NCBI GenBank assembly: GCA_037962975.1
Contig: CM075669.1
Coordinates: forward strand, 118,808,501 to 118,872,500
Length of the DNA: 64,000 bases
Source of the DNA: Clitoria ternatea
Taxonomy: Eukaryota > Streptophyta > Magnoliopsida > Fabales > Fabaceae
Direction: 5' to 3'
In this document: positions 44,326-53,891 of the stretch, piece by piece
Layout: each line of letters opens with the position of its first letter
Position numbering within the stretch: position 1 is the first letter of the stretch
Notes under the pieces: generated by a model
What the model saw: the letters and a program-made list of their open reading frames with translations, nothing else
What the model was told of the DNA's origin: nothing
Databases searched by the model: none
Translations under genes and position numbers: made by a program

Positions 44326-44685
44326 TCAAGGGGGATCAAGAAGTGGTTCCCCCAAAACATGTTCCTCCATTGTAACATCCACAAGTGAAGGATTTTCATG
44401 GAATGGCTTCAAGCGTTGTCCATTAACCTTGAAGCTTTTGTTAGAGTTTTCACTTTTTATTTCCACAACTCCATGGGGAAATACATTAGTAACAATGAAA
44501 GGTCCTTCCCATTTGGAGCGCAATTTTCCGGCCATCAGTTTCAACCGGGAATTAAACAGTAGCACTTTCTGTCCAGCAGTAAAATCCTTTCTAGCTATTA
44601 AGCTATCATGGAATTTCTTTATTTTCTCTTTATAGAACCTCGAGTTCTCATAAGCTGCCAAACGGATCTCATCAAGCTCATTCAG
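44326..44685 (-). CDS. Athila-type integrase C-terminal end
   Basis: This is the last part of the polyprotein, in the same frame as the preceding integrase after a TAA at 44686-44688. It carries AYENSRFYKEKIKKFHD, GQKVLLFNSRLKLMAGKL, KWEGPFIV (the GPF/Y module of gypsy integrases) and KVNGQRLKPF. It ends at a natural stop at 44326. The TAA lies where relatives usually have Gln, so a single C-to-T change explains it. Confidence 0.88.
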   Translation of the reverse strand: MNELDEIRLAAYENSRFYKEKIKKFHDSLIARKDFTAGQKVLLFNSRLKLMAGKLRSKWEGPFIVTNVFPHGVVEIKSENSNKSFKVNGQRLKPFHENPSLVDVTMEEHVLGEPLLDPP

Positions 44686-46134
44686 TTATAATTTTCTTTC
44701 TTCACCTGCTTGATTAAGTGCTAAGTTGCAAGCTTTTACAGCCCAATAAGCACGATGCTCAATCTCCACTGGAAGATGACATGCTTTACCAAAAACAATT
44801 CTATAGGGAGACATTCCTATAGGTGCCTTAAAAGCTGTTCTATGTGCCCAAAGAGCATCATCCAATTTCTTGCTCCAATCCTTTTTATTAGGCTGTACTA
44901 TCTTTTCTAGGATTCTTTTGATCTCTCTGTTAGATACTTCTGCTTGACCATTAGTTTGGGGGTGATATGGAGTAGAGACTCTATGAACAACCCCATACTT
45001 CCTGAGCATAGCTTGCATGGTCCTGTTGCAGAAATGTGTTCCTTGATCACTGATGATTGCTCTCGGGATGCCAAACCTGCAAAGAATTTGTGATCTAACA
45101 AAATCCACAACAACTCGAGCATCATTAGTTCTGGTGGCTTTAGCTTCCACCCATTTAGAAACATAATCAACAGCCAATAAAATGTAAGTAAAACCAAAGG
45201 ATGGAGGAAATGGACCCATAAAATCAATGCCCCAAACATCAAATACTTCACAAAACAACATAGGTTGCTGAGGCATCTGTTGTCTCCATGTGGTAGCATT
45301 ACTAGCTCTTTGGCATTTATCACAGGTGTTACAAATTCTCCATGCATCCTTAAAAATTGTGGGCCAATACAAACCTGAATCCAACACTTTTCTTGCTGTT
45401 CTTTGTGGACCAAAATGTCCACCAACTGGTGAAGCATGGCAAAATCGAAGAACTGATTCTATTTCATGATCGGGAATGCATCTTCGAATCACCTGATCAT
45501 TACACAATTTCCATAAATACGGGTCATCCCAAATATAATACTTTGCATCACTTTTTAATTTTGAAATTTGGTTTCTGGATGCACATGGTGGAAAAACAGA
45601 AGCAACAAGATAATTTACAATGTTAGCAAACCAAGGTGAATCAAAAGAATTAGAAATACTCATGAGGTGTTCATCGGGAAAATGGTCCCGAATAGGTGCC
45701 GAATCAGGAGCATTCTCAATTCTGCTTAAATGGTCTGCCACAAGGTTTTGTGTTCCACTTCTGTCACGAATTTCCAAGTTAAACTCTTGGAGCAAGAGCA
45801 TCCAATGAATTAATCTTGGCTTGGACTCACCTTTCTTCAACAAGTACTTTAGAGCTGCATGGTCAGTAAAGACAACTACTCGAGAACCGAGTAGGTAAGA
45901 TCTGAACTTATCTAATGCAAAAACAATGGCCAAGAGCTCTTTCTCAGTGGTGGTGTAATTTACCTGGGCAGCATCTAAAGTTTTAGATGCATAGTAGATG
46001 ACCCTAGGCTGCTTGTCAATCTTTTGACCAAGGACAGCTCCCAATGCATAATTAGAGGCATCACACATCAACTCAAATGGGGCTGTCCAAACAGGTGCTT
46101 GGATTATTGGGGTAGTGGTCAATGCTTGCTTGAG
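44686..46134 (-). CDS. Athila-type RNase H and integrase
   Basis: About 480 residues downstream of the TGA at 46135-46137, in the same frame as gag-RT. RNase H motifs: FELMCDASNYALGAVLG, TTTEKELLAIVFALDKFR and FTDHAALKYLLKK. Integrase: H2C2 zinc site (HASPVGGHFG … CNTCDKCQ, about residues 229-275), then the D-D-E core with WGIDFMGPFPPS, ISDQGTHFCN and AEVSNREIKRILEK. All three catalytic acids are visible. It ends at the TAA that separates the GPF module. Confidence 0.92.
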   Translation of the reverse strand, partial: LKQALTTTPIIQAPVWTAPFELMCDASNYALGAVLGQKIDKQPRVIYYASKTLDAAQVNYTTTEKELLAIVFALDKFRSYLLGSRVVVFTDHAALKYLLKKGESKPRLIHWMLLLQEFNLEIRDRSGTQNLVADHLSRIENAPDSAPIRDHFPDEHLMSISNSFDSPWFANIVNYLVASVFPPCASRNQISKLKSDAKYYIWDDPYLWKLCNDQVIRRCIPDHEIESVLRFCHASPVGGHFGPQRTARKVLDSGLYWPTIFKDAWRICNTCDKCQRASNATTWRQQMPQQPMLFCEVFDVWGIDFMGPFPPSFGFTYILLAVDYVSKWVEAKATRTNDARVVVDFVRSQILCRFGIPRAIISDQGTHFCNRTMQAMLRKYGVVHRVSTPYHPQTNGQAEVSNREIKRILEKIVQPNKKDWSKKLDDALWAHRTAFKAPIGMSPYRIVFGKACHLPVEIEHRAYWAVKACNLALNQAGEERKL

Positions 46135-49100
46135 TCAATTAAAAGCCTCCTTACACTTTTCATCAAACTCAAATGCCACATCCTTTTGAAGCAGACTGGA
46201 TAGTGGCCTAGCCTTCTTGCTGAAATCTTTTATGAATCTTCTGTAGAATCCTGCATGACCAAGAAAAGAACGAACCTCTTGAACACAAGAGGGGTAAGGC
46301 AAATGTGATATAACTTCTATCTTGGCAGGATCTACCTCAATTCCTTTTTCAGAGATTACATGCCCTAAGACTATTCCTTGTTTTACCATAAAATGACATT
46401 TTTCATAGTTCAAGACAAGGTTAGTTTCAATACATCTGTTTAAAACTTTATCCAAACTATCAAGGCATGCATTAAATGAAGATCCATAGACAGTAAAATC
46501 ATCCATAAACACCTCTATGCAATTTTCAATGAAATCATGAAAAATACTTATCATGCATCTTTGAAAAGTTCCGGGAGCATTGCATAGGCCAAATGGCATT
46601 CTCCTATAAGCAAATGTGCCAAAGGGACAGGTGAATGTGGTCTTTTCTTGATCCTCAGGTGCAATATGAATCTGAAAATATCCAGAGAATCCATCAAGAA
46701 AACAGTAGTGAGACTTACCTGCGAGACGCTCAAGCATTTGGTCAATGAAGGGTAAAGGGAAATGGTCCTTCTTTGTTGCTTGGTTAAGTCTCCTGTAATC
46801 AATACAGACTCTCCAATTATTCTGCACTCTAGTTGGGATCAACTCATTCTTCTCATTCTTCACAACGGTGATCCCTGTTTTCTTAGGAACCACTTGAATT
46901 GGACTCACCCATCGACTATCAGAGATAGGATAAATGATTCCTGCTTGTAAAAGCTTGGTAATCTCCTTCTTAACCACATCAAGGATTACAGGGTTGAGTC
47001 TCCTCTGGGGTTGTCTTACTGCTTTAGTATTTTCCTCCAGAAATATTCTATGCATGCACATGGATGGACTAATTCCAGGAATGTCTGCCAATGTCCATCC
47101 TATAGCCTTCTTATGTCTTTTCAATACCTGCAACAACTTTTCTTCTTGATTTTCATCAAGAGAAGTGGAAATTATCACCGGGAGCTGTTCATTATCCCCT
47201 AAGTATACATACTTTAGGTTCTCAGGTAGGGGTTTCAATTCTAACTTGGGTGCCTGCAAAACAGATGGAACTAACAAAGTAGATTTTGATTCTGCTGTTT
47301 GCACTTCAAAAATTTTGTTAGAATTTTCTTGAAATCCTGCATTCAGCTCCTTAGGTATATCTAAAGACTTTGAATCAGAAATTATGTATCTATCAATTTC
47401 AGCACAAATATCACAACTTCCAGAATCATTGCATGCAAAACATTTGTTTGAATCATCCATGTATTCCAAATCAACATTAGAAAAATGTTCAAAAACTAGT
47501 TCATCAATAATGTCAATTTGGAAAACAGAATGATTTTCAGATGGGTATTTCATGGCATCAAGAATATTGAATTGAACTCTTGTGTCACCAAATTCCATAG
47601 AGAGAGTTCCAGAATGAACATCTATTTTGGTTCTGGCTGTTTTCAAAAATGGTCTTCCCAAAATGATAGGAACAGGAATTTGAGGCATACCTTCTTCCAT
47701 ATCAAGTACGAAAAAGTCAGCAGGGAAAACAAGTTGTTCTACCTGAACCAAAACATCCTCTATAACTCCAGCAGGATAGGCAGTGCTCCTATTGGCTAGC
47801 TGAATTACTACACCAGTAGGTTGTAAATTTCCAAGAGACAATGATTTAAAAACAGACATAGGCATAACATTTATTGAAGCTCCTAAATCTAACATGCAAT
47901 TTTCAAATTTATTATTGCCTATGATACAGGGTATAGAAAACGTACCTGGATCCTTGCATTTCTCAGGGATATTTTCCTTACCAAGCAGTGCAGATACATT
48001 TCTTCCCATGCTTATCCTTTCATTGCCCTTGAGTCTCCTTTTTTGAGTACACAACTCCTTCAGAAATTTGGCATACTTGGGAATTTGCTTGATTGCATCG
48101 AGAAGAGGTATATTCATTTCCACTTTCCTGAAAGTATCCAAAATTTCTTTGTCCACTTCTTCCATATTCTTACTTGGAATTGCTTTTGGTGGGAAAGGAA
48201 GAGGGATATGAGATGGAATTTGGGGTGGTTGTATCTCAGACTTTCTTAAGCTTGAAGAGGGTACATCATTCTCAACTGTTATGGGCACATCTGTTTGTTT
48301 TTCAGGTTCCTTAGATATGGGTACTTCAAGGTTCTTACCTGATCTTAACTGAATTGCACTCACATTTCTTGGATTTGCAGCTAGTTGAGATGGTAATTTG
48401 TCAGAGTTTTGAGATTGTAACTGGCTTAATGATGAAGCCAATTGCCCAATTTGGTTGCTTAAACTCTGGATGGTAGCATCATTCCTCTGTTGATACTCCA
48501 AGTTCTGTGCAGCCATTTGTTTCACCAGATCCTCCAAAGAAGGGCCATTTGTGGATTGTTGAGGTGTAGTTCTTTGGAAGGTTGGTGCATTGTTTTGAAA
48601 TGGGGGTTGGGGATTTTGTTGTTGGTTGCCCCATCTCAAGTTTGGATGGTTCCTCCAACCTGGATTGTATCTATTGGTGGAAAGGTCATGGTTGTTTTGT
48701 GGTGGTCTATCATGGTAGATGTTAGCTGCGTAAGCTTGGGGACTATTATTATCCTTTTCTTGTAGAGAAGGACAACAATCAGTGGGGTGCTCTTGTGAAG
48801 AGTAGATGCCACACACTTTAGCAGTCATGGATTTTTGATTTACTGCTAATTGTGTGACCAGAATGGTGAGAGCATCGAGTTTGCTCTCCAATTTAATTCC
48901 AGATGAACTAGAATTGGAATCAAACATGGGTTTGAAAGAATCATTTCTCATACCAAATTGTTGAGAGTTGGATGCCATCTTCTCAATCAAATTTCTTGCT
49001 TCAGCAGCAGTCATGTCTCCTAAAGCTCCTCCACTTGCCGCATCAATCATGTTGCGATCAACGTGGTGCAGACCTTCATAGAAGTACTGAAGAAGAAGTT

Positions 49101-49761
49101 GTTCAGAAATTTGGTGGTGAGGGCAACTTGCACAGAGTTTTTTAAATCTCTCCCAATATTCATAAAGACTTTCTCCAGAGAGTTGCCTAATGCCAGATAT
49201 GTCTTTACGGATTGCAGTTGTTCTAGAGGCAGGAAAGAATTTTTCCAAGAACATTTTCTTTAAGTCATTCCAACTTGTGATTGATCTTGGAGCAAGGTAG
49301 TACAACCAATCCTTAGCAACACCCTCTAAAGAATGAGGAAACGCTTTAAGATAGACATGGTCTTCTTGAACGTTTTGGGGTTTCATTGTGGAACACACAA
49401 TGTGGAATTCTTTGAGGTGTTTGTGCGGATCTTCACCCGCAAGACCATGAAACTTAGGCAATAAGTGTATAAGTCCGGTCTTAAGAATAAAAGGGACATC
49501 CTCATCAGGATATTGAATACACAAACTTTCGTAAGTGAATTCAGGAGCAGCTAGTTCTCTAAGAGTTCTCTCACGAGGTTCAGCCATATCAGAAAAACTA
49601 GCAGTAGTACTTTCAACAGATTCAGAAAAAATACTATCACTATCAATATCAACAAAGTTATTATTAAATCTAGCTTCTCTAATTAACCTATGAAAAGTTC
49701 TTTCAATTTCAGGATCAAATGAATATAAATGCTCAAAAGTTCTTCTAGTCATACATAGCAT
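46135..49761 (-). CDS. Athila-type gag-protease-RT polyprotein
   Basis: This 1,208-residue open frame begins MLCMTRRTFEHLY. Gag (about 60-270): LPKFHGLAGEDPHKHLKEF, DWLYYLAPRSITSWNDLKK and KFFPASRTTAIRKDI. A Gln/Asn/Pro-rich region (340-450) follows. Protease near 625: CMLDLGASINVMP (DLGAS). RT: WRVCIDYRRLNQATKKDHFP, YCFLDGFSGYFQI near 1023 and VFMDDFTVYG near 1084 (MDD Asp pair). It ends at a TGA at 46135-46137, inside the RT connection just before RNase H, where relatives carry a basic residue. Apart from that stop it looks functional. The start is the first Met of the frame, about 160 bp after the primer site. Confidence 0.93.
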   Translation of the reverse strand: MLCMTRRTFEHLYSFDPEIERTFHRLIREARFNNNFVDIDSDSIFSESVESTTASFSDMAEPRERTLRELAAPEFTYESLCIQYPDEDVPFILKTGLIHLLPKFHGLAGEDPHKHLKEFHIVCSTMKPQNVQEDHVYLKAFPHSLEGVAKDWLYYLAPRSITSWNDLKKMFLEKFFPASRTTAIRKDISGIRQLSGESLYEYWERFKKLCASCPHHQISEQLLLQYFYEGLHHVDRNMIDAASGGALGDMTAAEARNLIEKMASNSQQFGMRNDSFKPMFDSNSSSSGIKLESKLDALTILVTQLAVNQKSMTAKVCGIYSSQEHPTDCCPSLQEKDNNSPQAYAANIYHDRPPQNNHDLSTNRYNPGWRNHPNLRWGNQQQNPQPPFQNNAPTFQRTTPQQSTNGPSLEDLVKQMAAQNLEYQQRNDATIQSLSNQIGQLASSLSQLQSQNSDKLPSQLAANPRNVSAIQLRSGKNLEVPISKEPEKQTDVPITVENDVPSSSLRKSEIQPPQIPSHIPLPFPPKAIPSKNMEEVDKEILDTFRKVEMNIPLLDAIKQIPKYAKFLKELCTQKRRLKGNERISMGRNVSALLGKENIPEKCKDPGTFSIPCIIGNNKFENCMLDLGASINVMPMSVFKSLSLGNLQPTGVVIQLANRSTAYPAGVIEDVLVQVEQLVFPADFFVLDMEEGMPQIPVPIILGRPFLKTARTKIDVHSGTLSMEFGDTRVQFNILDAMKYPSENHSVFQIDIIDELVFEHFSNVDLEYMDDSNKCFACNDSGSCDICAEIDRYIISDSKSLDIPKELNAGFQENSNKIFEVQTAESKSTLLVPSVLQAPKLELKPLPENLKYVYLGDNEQLPVIISTSLDENQEEKLLQVLKRHKKAIGWTLADIPGISPSMCMHRIFLEENTKAVRQPQRRLNPVILDVVKKEITKLLQAGIIYPISDSRWVSPIQVVPKKTGITVVKNEKNELIPTRVQNNWRVCIDYRRLNQATKKDHFPLPFIDQMLERLAGKSHYCFLDGFSGYFQIHIAPEDQEKTTFTCPFGTFAYRRMPFGLCNAPGTFQRCMISIFHDFIENCIEVFMDDFTVYGSSFNACLDSLDKVLNRCIETNLVLNYEKCHFMVKQGIVLGHVISEKGIEVDPAKIEVISHLPYPSCVQEVRSFLGHAGFYRRFIKDFSKKARPLSSLLQKDVAFEFDEKCKEAFN

Positions 49762-49923
49762 ACAACAAGATATTTGATCATCATGAGCAATAAATCATCA
49801 AAATCCTAAATCATGCAAAAGAAATAAAACAAACAAACAAACAAAAGAAGATTTTTTATTTTTTTTTTCAATTTTAAAAAAAAAAATTAATTTAAAACAA
49901 GAGTTTTTCCTAAAGATCGTTGG

Positions 49924-49941
49924 TCCCCGGCTGCGGCGCCA
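49924..49941 (-). other. Primer binding site, tRNA-Asp type
   Basis: On the minus strand TGGCGCCGCAGCCGGGGA, two bases from the usual Athila/Tat site TGGCGCCGTTGCCGGGGA complementary to tRNA-Asp. It begins 5 bp after the LTR end. Confidence 0.85.
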
Positions 49942-49946
49942 AAATT

Positions 49947-51566
49947 TGACGTGTTTATTTTTACAGTCGTTATTCCGTCAAATTAGTACATTAAAATTAA
50001 TTAATGTAGTACTAGGGTGTCAACCTAGGTCGTTCTCTCACGGATCAACACAAAAATTTAGGAAAAATCAAGTCTTAAACTAATTTTTAACAATTAAAAA
50101 TAAAAACTCAACAACTAAAATTTTTACAAACATAAGTTCAACAAACATAAAATTAGGGGGGGGGGGGTTTGATTGGTTTTTGTTATCACAATTAAAATTA
50201 AAACAAAGTAAATATGGAATTTAAAACAATAATTAACAAGCGATTGATTTTCTTGGAGTATTGTAAATAAATTTATCCTTGGTTCACTAAAGATAATTTG
50301 TATACTTTCATTACTGTCAATTTCTTAGCTCAATTTGAATTAATCAACTAAGCGTCTTTTTCAATTCACAATTCCTTTACTTTCATTTAAAAATGAATAT
50401 TTTAATCAAGCATCCTAATTAAGCAAAAGGAGTCAAGATCGTAAAATCTAGGAATTATTGAGCATACATAAGAACATCGCCTATATACATAATCTATTCT
50501 CAAATTATGGAATTAAGCAAACCATAATTATTAAAAGTGATTATGAAAATATTCATTAAGCATGCATATTTCCTTAATCCATTCTAATTTAAAATCTTAT
50601 TTTATTCCATTTGAATAATTAAACCGATTAAGCATACAAATTTAATTAAACAGAATGGAATTAAATAAGCAGAGTAAGATTATGAAGAAATAACAATAAC
50701 GAAAACATACTATATTAAAAATAATGACCTCAAAATTACATTACAATATTCTCCAAGAAAATCAATCTAGGGTTTTAGCCCTCCATAATAACAACTACAA
50801 AGAAAAAAAACTAACCCGGAATGGAGCAAAGAGGGGGAAGAAGAGAGGAGGAGGCTTTGTGCCTTCCTCTGATGCTTAAAGAAACAAAGAGAGAAAAGAG
50901 AGAAACGTGAATTGAGGTGTGTTTCAAGCCTTTGGCAATGGTCCTATTTATAGTGAAAGCAAGGGTAAAGGTCTCCTGCTGACGCACAGCGTCAGCAGGA
51001 CGCTACGCGTCAGCGATGCGAATCTGCTTCCACGCTACGCGTAGTTGTGAGGCTACGCGTGAGGGTTTCTGACTCAGAATACATTATTTCATCCAATAAT
51101 TCTTCAATAATGCTTGGACACTTGTGCTGCATGTTCCCCACTGAGATAGTGCCGTATGTCTGTAATGGATTGGCCAATAAGTGCTTTAATATAAATAAAT
51201 CCTCCACTTCTGAAGTTGCACACAGCCTGTTAATGGGATCCTCGTCACTGTTGACGCTACGCGTGGGCTTGACGCTGCGCGTCAGTGTTACAAATTTGCT
51301 TCCACGCTACGCGTGGTACCAGCGCTACGCGTCAGACCTGATGCTCAATTTTTATGATTTCCCAATTGCAACCTCAATTATTCACTACAATATAAAGGAA
51401 ATCAAGTAAGATTTATTATTTCATTTAAAGATTATCGCCTAATTCAGTTAATATTAAATAAAGCTTGAATTATGAAAATGTGTTAAAATGCATAATATTA
51501 TACAATTAGCAATGGCAAATTATACACATTTAAAGCAAGGAATTAAGGCTAAATCATGCATCAACA
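49947..51566 (-). repeat. 5' LTR of the Athila-type element
   Basis: 1,620 bp, nearly identical to 41348-42965. The minus-strand TATA box (TATAAATA) is at 50945-50952, with the ACGCTACGCGTC clusters just upstream of it at 50979-51064 and 51254-51333. A G run near 50158 differs in length between the LTRs. Confidence 0.95.
50945..50952 (-). promoter_or_regulatory. TATA box of the Athila-type 5' LTR
   Basis: TATAAATA on the minus strand, about 30 bp downstream of the nearest GACGC word. It drives transcription towards gag. Confidence 0.7.
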
Positions 51567-51912
51567 ATCTCAAAAGAAGAAGAATTAAGAAAAATGTCTG
51601 AATGTTTCACCAGACTCTTGAGAAACAATTTTCTCAAGGACTTCTCTGAACAACAACTTTCTTTTTCTATGAAAGTGTTGAACATAGTGTTTTGCTCAAA
51701 ACCTGCACCTTTCATTAAAAAGGAAAAGGGACAAAAAGCTAAGGATTTCATGTACGCAGATACCTAGGAAAATGCCTCGCATATCTCAAGATTTTAAGAT
51801 ACCACTATAACACTATAACACCTCGGCCGCTTTTCAGGAATGAACGACTCTCCCCACAGACCAACACGAGACCTTTCCAATGTGCTTTTGTCCTCACTCA
51901 CACACTTCCCGA

Positions 51913-51978
51913 GAACTTCCCAGGAGGTCACCCATCCCAGAATTACTCCAAGTTAAGCACGTTTAACTTTGGAGTTCT
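51913..51978 (-). other. 5S rRNA-derived segment, Cassandra LTR 1
   Basis: On the minus strand it has AGAACTCC, AAGTTAAAC/AAGTTAAGC-like and GGATGGGTGACCTCCTGGGA in the 5S order and spacing (A-box to C-box of the pol III internal promoter). It is a promoter relic, not a functional 5S gene. Confidence 0.85.
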
Positions 51979-52204
51979 TAAGTGATAGGCTACCGAAAAG
52001 GCTAATGCATTTGTTGGTATAGGTAGTACGAATTCTTTTTTTAAGCTATCCTTGACTGTATAGTCCCATACCTATACAGTCTTTGGATCCCTCTCATTCT
52101 GGTATGTATTTGGTTTATTCATGTGCCCCTCCCACTGGAAACCTGCCAGGAGCCACTCCTTATTCATGCCTATGCACCGGCGATCACTCCCCGCCCTCAA
52201 CAGC

Positions 52205-52216
52205 GCTCTGATACCA
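52205..52216 (-). other. Cassandra primer binding site
   Basis: TGGTATCAGAGC on the minus strand, next to the LTR 2 end at 52218. It shows that transcription and reverse transcription run on the minus strand. The equivalent sites of the outer internal copies are mutated. Confidence 0.85.
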
Positions 52217-52316
52217 ATATAACACCCCGGCCGCTTTTCAGGAATGAACGACTCTCCCCACAGACCAACACGAGACCTTTCCAATGTGCTTTTGTCCCCA
52301 CTCACACACTTCTCAA

Positions 52317-52382
52317 GAACTTCCAAGGAGGTCACCCATCCCAGAATTACTCCAAGTTAAGCATGCTTAACTTTGGAGTTCT
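52317..52382 (-). other. 5S rRNA-derived segment, Cassandra LTR 2
   Basis: Minus strand: AGAACTCC, AAGTTAAGCATGCTT and GGATGGGTGACCTCC in 5S order. The A-box-like word is better preserved here than in LTR 1. Confidence 0.88.
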
Positions 52383-52863
52383 TAAGTGATAGGCCACCGA
52401 AAAGGCTAATGCATTTGTTGGTATAGGTAGTACGAATTCATTTCTTTAAGTTATCCTCGACTGTATAGTCCCATACCTATACAGTCTTTGGATCCCTTTC
52501 ATTCTGGTATGTATTCAGTTTGTTCATGTGCCCCTCCCACTAGAAGCCTACCAGGAGCCGCTCCTTGTCTGTGCCTATGCAATGGCGATCACTCCTCGCC
52601 CACAATAGTACTCAGGATATCACATTCCCCACTGGAAGGCTGCCAGGAGCCACTCCTTGTCTGAGCCCATGCACCGGCAATCACTCCCCGCCCTCAACAG
52701 CACCGTGATGTCACAAATTTGTTGTGTTATCTTTTCTCTAACCTTCTCTTTCTAAAGTTTGTGTCATCTTAATTATGAAACATCTTTCAGATTATTTTAA
52801 TAGTCTAGTGAAAAAGAGTTTAGACTTATTCAACCCTCTTCTAAGTCTGACTCTACCATCAAT

Positions 52864-52875
52864 TGGTATCAGAGC
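52864..52875 (+). other. Primer binding site of the SIRE-like copia
   Basis: TGGTATCAGAGC, 2 bp after the LTR end ACCATCA. Confidence 0.85.
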
Positions 52876-52954
52876 TTGTCCTTTTGGGTTGATTACTCAA
52901 ACAAGTAAAAAAGATCAAGATCTATAGCGGCTTACATCAAGATCAACTTGTTGC

Positions 52955-53891
52955 TGAAGGTTCTTCAATAAACATACCGCCAGTCTTCCTTAGTGAAGAC
53001 TATGCCTATTGGAAAGACAAGATGAAGATGTTCATCAAGTCCCCCCAATATAGTCTATAGGGAAATCATTGCAAACAGTGATCATCCAATCCCTATGAAT
53101 GGAGATGGAAAGCTCACACCTGAAGATAAATGGACTACACCTGAAATCAAGAAGATGGAAGTGAATGCCAAGGCCAGATTCCTCTTAATTTTTTCTTCAA
53201 GCAAGTCAGAATACAACAAGATCTATAGTTACAAGTCTGCAAAAGAGATCCGGGATGCCCTTCAATGTAACTATGAAGGCACCTCCAATATTAAATGATC
53301 CAAGAAGATTCTGGTAACCTAAAAGTATGATAACTTCAAAATGAAGAAGCACGAGTCCATTGACCAAATGTTTGGTAGATTCCAGACCTTGTTAAACGAG
53401 CTTCAAGCCTTGGGATCAACTCTTTCTGTTGAGGATATCAATGTTAAACTTCTGTGGTGCTTATCCAAAAAGTTCAATGCTAAGTGTGCTGCTCTAGAAG
53501 AAGCTAAGGATTTCAGTACCATGACTCTAAATGAACTCCTTGGAGTGTTGAAAGTTCATGAGTTAAAGCAAAAGCAAAATTAGGTTTCAAAACATTTTTC
53601 TTCCATAGGTATTACTCTGAAGTCTGAAGAGATAACCAAAAGAAGCAAAGAACCTAAAGTTGAAGAGTCAACTAGCTCAGATCCTGACTCTGATGATGAA
53701 GATGAGGACACAGATGAAGAGTTAGCTCTTGTCACTAAACATTTTTATAGGCTGCTGAAAAAGAAGAAAGGCGAACTTAGGAAGTTCAACAAGAGAGAAC
53801 CTAAAGGTAAAAGTTAATTCAAATTTAAAATTGATCAAATAGTTCTAGAGTGTTTCAATCGCAAGAAACCAAAACACATCAAGGTTGAATG
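52955..53891 (+). pseudogene. SIRE-like copia gag, 5' part
   Basis: Reading gives INIPPVFLSEDYAYWKDKMK, then EIKKMEVNAKARFLL, SAKEIRDALQCNYEG and MKKHESIDQMFGRFQ, the UBN2 gag pattern. Stops lie at 53296, 53582 and about 53815, with a frameshift near 53050. A damaged zinc knuckle CFNRKKPKHIKVEC (Arg for the second Cys) ends exactly where the solo LTR entered. Confidence 0.85.

Larger units (their letters stand above)
41348..51566 (-). mobile_element. Young, nearly intact Athila-type Ty3/gypsy element
   Basis: This 10,219 bp element on the minus strand has LTRs 49947-51566 (5') and 41348-42965 (3'), a tRNA-Asp-type primer site, one gag-pol frame broken by only two stop codons and an ATCTC duplication. 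No envelope-like ORF is seen between the end of pol (44326) and the 3' LTR. By eye the LTRs differ at about four bases plus homopolymer length, so the insertion is very recent. It lies inside the LTR of a copia element. Confidence 0.95.
51814..52715 (-). mobile_element. Tandem Cassandra TRIM (two LTRs, three internal copies)
   Basis: Order in plus reading: LTR 51814-52078, internal domain with primer site 52079-52217, LTR 52218-52483, a second internal copy 52484-52625 and a partial third internal copy 52626-52715. LTRs of about 265 bp carrying a 5S rRNA-derived promoter and a short non-coding internal domain define Cassandra. The element lies in the LTR of the copia element at 41119. The outer LTR on the right is missing and no duplication was found. 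Confidence 0.9.

Noticed and set aside
51913..52382. Functional 5S rRNA genes
   Set aside because: Only the internal promoter part is similar, and it is embedded in Cassandra LTRs with many changes.
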